Positions 57,901-64,000 of a stretch of 64,000 bases of DNA are shown here, piece after piece. A program made the translations under genes and the position numbers. Where the stretch lies: assembly GCA_014706295.1 (NCBI GenBank), contig JACSVZ010000028.1:290263-354262 (forward strand), given 5' to 3'. Positions within the stretch are counted from its first letter, which is position 1; each line of letters begins with the position of its first letter. The notes under the pieces were generated by a model, which was not told the DNA's origin, searched no databases, and saw nothing but the letters and a program-made list of their open reading frames with translations. Source of the DNA: Lycocorax pyrrhopterus obiensis. Lineage: Eukaryota; Chordata; Aves; Passeriformes; Paradisaeidae.

Positions 57901-58140
57901 TTTACCTGGCCCATGCTGGTTATCATCCTTCTTCAAGGGAAAGGTTTCCTTTCAGTTTTCTCTTCCTTCCTGGACTGTAGAGGAGCTGAGGCCGTTCTCA
58001 GAATAGTGCTGGGAGAAGCAGGGTGGCGATGGAAGATGGGGACACAGGACTGTGACAAGTAGAAAATTGAAGACATAAAGGCAAAACTCCGGGAGCAGGG
58101 AGGAGCAGTGTGAGGTAGAGAGGGGGGCAGATGGAGGATG
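54986..58140. other. Intergenic, no gene recognised
   Basis: Contains a 12-bp perfect inverted repeat at 56,996/57,044, a purine-rich tract at about 57.35 kb and a unique block at 57.45-57.55 kb. No coding exon was recognised. Confidence 0.4.
57352..57400. repeat. Purine-rich (GA)n tract
   Basis: aaaaggagagagagagagaa and continuing A/G-only sequence, within a broader purine-rich stretch of about 57.30-57.44 kb. Confidence 0.85.
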
Positions 58141-58309
58141 AAGCTGCACAGGTTTCTCAGAGAAGCTGTGACTGCTCCATCTCTGGAAGTGTCCAGGGCC
58201 AGGTTGGATGGGGCTTGAAGCACCCTGGGACAGTGGAAGTTGTCTCTGCCCTGGCAGAAGGTGGGGCTGCTTTAAGATCCCACCAAGCCAAACTATTCTG
58301 TGATTCTAC
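58141..58309 (+). mobile_element. CR1 LINE 3' end
   Basis: Sense CR1: aggtttctcagagaagctgt, tccagggccaggttggatgg, ending in aactattctgtgattctac. It is 5'-truncated. Confidence 0.9.
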
Positions 58310-61300
58310 ACCTTTTCCTTGGCACTCCTACAAGCTCTGGGGTGAACCCCAGGTTCCTTGTCCCCGGGAGCAGTGTGGATGAGAGGTGTTTGCTCATTAC
58401 CATGTATTTATTTGCATGGTGCCATGAGAGCACAGGGGACTTCATAAGAGCAAGAAAATGGAGACCTTGCCTTTAAGCACTTTGCAACTCAGCAAGGAGA
58501 GAGAAGATTTATATGAGCTGGTGCTTTGGAGGGCAGAAGGGAGACAAAGTGCAGGAAGGGGACTTATATCATCAAGGCATGGAACCAGGAGGTGAGCACA
58601 GGGAACTTAGTGGGGCAGGAACTACATATCCTGGTGTTAAGCAGCTAAATGTTGCATTGCAGTATCCTTTCCGCCTGCTCTTCACTCAAATTTCCATCAA
58701 GAAAAAAGAATATTCCTGAGTCTAACTCCTGCATGTTCAGTGGGAGGGGCAGAAATCTACATTCTTTTATTTGAATAATTTAATTATGAGCTCACCAAGA
58801 CACTAAATAGTGGTTTATCTTCTCCAGAGCTCTTAGTTCACAGCAAAAGAAAAGGGATTCTGTGGCACCGTGGGTTTCCTTGCCCTGTACCTTCCAGGAC
58901 AAGTGGTGACACCAAGTAATTCAAGAGCTGAGTGCAGATCCCTGCCCTAAGTTCAAGCTTTGCCGTGTGGATGTGTATGGATGTGTATACCAAGGGATAT
59001 AGCTCACAGCAAGGTGCAGCTCTCCCCTAGCTGCTTGTGCCAGACTCCAGAATCCAGAATAGAAAACTTCTCCAGTTTGTTCTGAAGCTGCCACCAAGGA
59101 CACAACACCCAGAAATGCTCCAGTCTCACCTGGAGCCAAGGGCACATTTGACTGCTGGCTCTCTGCAAGAGCAGCACAGACACACAGAGCCCAATCCCTT
59201 CCCTATCCTGTGTCTTGTGTCCATGGTCAGTTTTCCCGCACTGCGTGTTACAGCTTCGTTTGTGACTGCTTGAACAAGAACAACCCACTGCCTTCCTCAC
59301 AAAGCCAGTTAACCAGGAGATGTAAACTCCTGCCTGACTTTAATGAGGTGGATTGCCTCGATGTCCTCATGGGCTCCCTGTGGAGGGGAAGTGGCTTCCA
59401 AGTGGGCATGTCTGGATTCCTCCTGTTCCCATCTACAGTATCAGGACACGAGCTGTTGTCCAGCAGCTCAGCCATTTCCTCATAGAGCAGCTCTTTGACC
59501 TTTGGGTGCACTCTGCATACACAACACCCTGGGTTTAAATGAGGTAAAAGATTGAGGATGTAAAGTGTGAGCTGACTCCAGGCTGCCCGAGCTGGGAAGG
59601 GAGCAAGCAGTTATTAACATTAATCCATCACCCGTTGCTTTGTTGTCAAAGTTGAGCAAAATTACTCCAGTCAGTCGGCTGCTACGGGAGAGCCAAGCAA
59701 GTGCTGGGAAATCCTGAGCACTGGTGGTAGCTTCAGCACTCCCCCTGCTCCCAGCCTTGAAGCAGCAGGTCAAGATGGCACCTCTGAAAGGCCTTTTTAC
59801 TCCCTTGGTCTTCCCCCTCACACTTTTTTGTCAAGTACTTCTCTCTCATCCTCTCCCTCTTGCCAATGAACAATGGATCTGTCGTCTTCATGTTTCCAGG
59901 GTAACGAAAAGAAGTTTCCCTCCAGCCCAGAGGCAGAACAAACCCATTCTGCTGGAAAATTCAAAGTGAGGATTAAAATTTGTAAAACAGCACACAACCT
60001 AGTGTAGCATCTCCCATTCCTGCCAAGTTTTCCAAACCACTGTGGCTAAATGGCAGCGCTCGTGCCACCTGCATGGGATTATCCAGAGGATCTCTTGTGG
60101 CAGTGGAGGGACAGTGCTCGCCTGCATGGACAGAGAGTTTTGTTTGTGGAGTCTTATAGCCACCAGTGGATCCCATGGCTCCCTCAAAATCAGCCACTGT
60201 TTCTTTCACTGGATGCAGACACGGCCTGGAGGGTGGCTTTATTTTTCACAATGATTCTGGATCTCCCAGTTGACCTGCTTGATCCTGTCCTGTCTACTCT
60301 GGCAGCATCAAGGACGGCAAGGCAGAATTAGCAGAACAACTTATGCCCAAGTAAAAGTTTACTTGGTCTTTAAGGTCTTTAAGCAGGAGTTGGTCTGGGT
60401 CGATCGGTTTCCTGAGAACCCTGAGCAACAAAGGCAATGATGTCCCAAGGCACCAACTGAAGAGATGATGGTCTGGAGCAAACGACTTCACAAGACTTAA
60501 AAGGCAACAACTTATGCATTTGATATTTCAGGCCATCAAACATATTTCCTCCCAAATGAAACCTCTGGGTATTAAGTATCGGAGTTCCTCTCTGGAACTG
60601 ATTCTAAGGCACCCCAGTCTTTAAACACCCAAATTTCTCTGTCGCTCTTGTTCTGCCTCTCACCAAACCATGCTCCCTGCCCGTGAAGGGTTTACATCCC
60701 AGTGATAAGACAAGAGCCAATAGTTTGATGCCAACAGATGGAAGCAATAAGCAAGAACAGTGACTGTAACAGAAATAATAAACAACCACACGTAGAACAT
60801 TTTCTCCTACGCTAGCCAAGGAAAGTCCATTAATTCTCATCTGGAAATCCCTGTAACATTTGCAGCGAGGATCTGCCATGGCTGTTCATGCTGCTGCCCT
60901 GCAGCACGCATTTGCCTTGGAAATGTGAGCCATCACCCAGTAAATTCTGCACTTTTCTCCTACCAGCTCCTTTCCCGGTACCGAGAGAAGAAGAATATGC
61001 TGCCTGGTAAGAGCTGAGCAAGATATGGCTGAGGGCTGGGTAGGGTGGGAGGGAAGGAGCCTCCCACCTTGCAGAGGGGTCTTACCCTGTGAACTGAGCT
61101 GGTCAAACACAGAGGAGAGGTGTCATATTTGCAATGCATTTACAAGGAAATACATATGAGATGATCCCAAAGCATAATTATTAATAATTATTAATAAGTG
61201 TTCAATTGATAGCTTATGAATGTGTTGGTAAGTTCATTAAAATGATCCATGAACACATGAATATTCCAGAGCAGGCAGGAGTCTGGGAAGTTACTGCTGG

Positions 61301-64000
61301 AAAGTGTGCTAACAAGGTGATTCCACGGTTTATGTGTGGCATCTGCAAGCAAGCGTTCAGCTCACTCCTGCCAGATGAACAGAGGCTGTATTTTGAGGAA
61401 ACTGCTGGTCTGCAACACACACCTTTGCCTGCACTACCATCCTCAGCGTGCTTGAAAGGGCCTTGTCATATACAACAGATAACCATGCAAACATCAAAGG
61501 ATCTGCTCCAGATTTACACCATGGCAAGAAGAGAACTTTTGCCCAAAGAATTTGTGAGGGGGTTTTCTTTTCTTTCCTTTCTTCTCCTCCCCCACGCCCC
61601 CCCCCACCCCAATCAATTAACCTTGGTGGTTTACAGCAAATTGCCTTCCAGCAAAAATCAGGCCTCACTGTGATAGCAGTCCTAATTGCCATGTCAGATA
61701 TTTCCTAGCCCCATTCATTCCCCAGCACCATCAGCTATTGTTATAAATTAATAAAGCCTGGACACATCCTGTATTTAAGAATGAAAGCACAGAGAGAGAG
61801 AGTGTGATGGAGCATTAAAGAGACAGGACATCTGAAGGCTCCTGACAGGACCCCAAGACTCTGATCTCCTTCCCTGCTTTCCAAAAACAACAACAAAATA
61901 TGGGACTGGAGGTATTTCTAAATGCAGCTTCCTAAAAACTCATCCATCTGCCTAAAAACACATCCATTCAGAATTACAGTGTATTTTTAGACTGTAAAAG
62001 AGAGCAGATATAAATGTCTTCATTCCTGCTGCAATCCCATTGGCTTAATCAATTACATCACTGATAGGTTTGATTCATGATATCCAAACAGAGATTGTAT
62101 TACAGAGTAAGCATGCAGAGCATATACATGTGTGCGTGCCTGGGGGATATATCTGTTTTTATATATTTGTACATAATATATATATTTATGTACAGGCATG
62201 GACACACGTACCCTTCCCTTTTCTATTAGAAAAACCCCAAAACGCTGCTTGAATCATTTTCACAAATAAGACAAACCCCATATTTTGCTGGCAAAATGAT
62301 TACGGCTGTCAGGTCTGATGGACGCGGTGTCTGCCATGAATTATTCATAGAGGCTAATTATAAGCTGGCAGATTTCTGGCACAAAAGTGCTGGAGATCCC
62401 AGTTATCTGTGACTGATCTGCTCCTCCCAAGTTCCTGAGGCACCAGAGGAGAGGGACAAATGGGTCCAAACTGACTCACTCCATATGAGATGAGTTAGGT
62501 GGGGACTCAGCTCTTCTCCTTGGAAGCTCTGTAAGGTCCAACATGACCCCAAAAGTGACCCCCAAAGCACAAAGGTTGTGTGATTCAAACTGCCATTCCA
62601 GCCTCTAAGGATTTGATGAGGGCAATTGCTGTGTGAAACGGCTATGCTGCTGCTCCAGGAATCTACTGCCATATGTCCAGCAGTGAGACACAGAGGATGT
62701 CCAAGGAAAGGCATAAATGGTGATAATCGTTCAAAGGCAGAGCCTCTTCTAATCAGCACTACTTCCTTCATCCCTTGTGCCTTTCCGTTTTATGATTTCC
62801 AGTAGAAGAAATAATGTGGCTCCTCCCTCTTCCTCAGCTGATTCCAACACAGCCCTGGCAGCTGGTGGTGAAGAGTCTCTTAACGGAAAGCAGTGAAAAG
62901 TGGTTTTTTCAGACCAGCAGTGGATGAGCTCAGAGGGTTTGAGAGGCCCTGACCCAGCCCTGGCTAATCCACTGCTGTTTGGGAAGTCTCTGAGGCACAT
63001 TCCAAGCCTCTGCCAAAGCCCACACAAAACATGGCACTCATGCAAACCCTGTGCTGGACCAGTCCTGAGGTGTGAGGGTGAAGAAGAAGAGGGCTGCAGG
63101 GATGGGCGATGCAGCGACCAGTCACACTGGCCTGACTGAGAAGCAGAGGCACTGCACCAGGCTGGACTGAGCAGTGTGGCCAGACTGGACGTGGGAGACA
63201 GAGAGTTGCCTGCTTCCAGGCAGCATCTCAGGTGTCCCTCCCTCCCATCTCTCCTCAGCACTTTCCCGAAACCTGCTGTGAGTTTGTAGCTCTGGTTTAA
63301 AGCTCACTTTCTTTGAGGCTTTGGGCACTTTCCAGGGCTTTTGTTCACCCATCAGTCACTGTCTGGAGAACAAAGCTTCAGAGGCACGACCAAAGGTCAG
63401 AAGAAGTTTCCTGTTCAAAGTCTTCTCCTCAGCAGGAGTTAAATACAGCATCAAATTCCACTGGAAACACGATGCCTCTCCAAAGCTCTGTTTCCATGGC
63501 CAGAGCTCACCTCTGAGCAAACCAGAGGTCAAAACCCCCAAGCTTTGACTGAAGGTTTAAGAAAAAGTACCAGGTTCTGTCCCATACCAGGAAACCTGGG
63601 CTAAGCACAGCAGATAACAAAGATCAGAAAATCCATGACCACAAATTCCATGTCTGAGAGAAAGAGGCAAGGCAGTTTTCTGGAGGCTTCTCCAACCCAT
63701 TAGTCTTCTGCCCAGTAATATAAGGCTTAATTCTGTTAGCAGCGGACAGCTTAATGGGGAAATTCAGGGCTTATTGATTCAAATAGTCCAACTAGTTTCC
63801 AACCTCAGTGGATATTTCATTACTGCCCAATGGGGCCAGTTACTAATTGTGTCTTTAGGACACACCTAAAGAAAATGAACCCCATGTATGAGCCCTTCCT
63901 TGCCCTGGCTCCCTGGCAGCCAAAGTTCCCACTGAAATCAATACTTCTCTGGGGGACTGTCAGTATCTGAAACACAGCTTTGATTTCCCACTGGCTGTGG
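58310..64000. other. Intergenic, no gene recognised
   Basis: Unique sequence with simple repeats: poly-C near 61,589-61,610, a TA-rich tract at 62,159-62,190 and an AATT-rich tract at 61,178-61,198. A block at 62.28-62.40 kb looks like conserved non-coding sequence. A 155-codon frame at 61,206 has no recognisable domain. Confidence 0.4.
62159..62190. repeat. TA-rich low-complexity tract
   Basis: A tatatat-rich run interrupted by gtac. Confidence 0.8.

Noticed and set aside
61206..61673. 155-codon plus-strand frame with a CGIC motif
   Set aside because: No recognised fold; the second half runs into a poly-C and low-complexity stretch. A chance frame is the simplest explanation.

Overview
The window is nuclear DNA from a bird. 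It holds many CR1 LINE fragments, mostly 3'-end pieces carrying the family's gaatcacagaat / ggtcccttccaacc signature. Introns are compact, CpG islands sit at promoters, and the vertebrate genes have intact exon-intron structures. The species cannot be read from the sequence. No operon, CRISPR, phage or other prokaryote-like content is present.

Layout: (1) 1-6.5 kb, minus strand: the complete RAB8A gene in eight coding exons (207 aa), with a candidate 3' UTR below 2,344 and a CpG-island promoter with three CCAAT boxes spaced exactly 41 bp apart. (2) 6.5-15.1 kb, minus strand, directly upstream in tandem: the complete TPM4 gene. It has two alternative first coding exons (1a/2b for the 284-aa form, 1b for the 248-aa form), shared exons 3-8, and two alternative last exons (9a and 9d), each with its own stop and candidate poly(A) signal. 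The TPM4-RAB8A order and orientation match human 19p13.12. (3) About 16.1-16.3 kb: a small CpG island with two YY1-type motifs and no assigned gene. (4) 24,671-24,934, plus strand: an intact 87-codon ubiquitin-like reading frame that I recognise as TINCR (TUBL), with possible non-coding partner exons at 17.8 kb and 31.6 kb. (5) 25-64 kb: about 39 kb with no recognisable protein-coding gene. It contains CR1 fragments, simple repeats, a 163-bp two-copy duplication (about 95% identity, by eye) and several stretches that look like conserved non-coding elements.

Functionally, the genes concern membrane traffic (RAB8A), the actin cytoskeleton (TPM4) and a small epidermal ubiquitin-fold protein (TINCR). 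I found no evidence for a new multi-gene system. The observations most worth checking are the intact TINCR frame next to TPM4, its stop codon lying inside a splice donor (splicing to the 31.6-kb candidate exon would leave the protein unchanged), the retained striated-type exon 9a of TPM4, and the evenly spaced CCAAT boxes of RAB8A.
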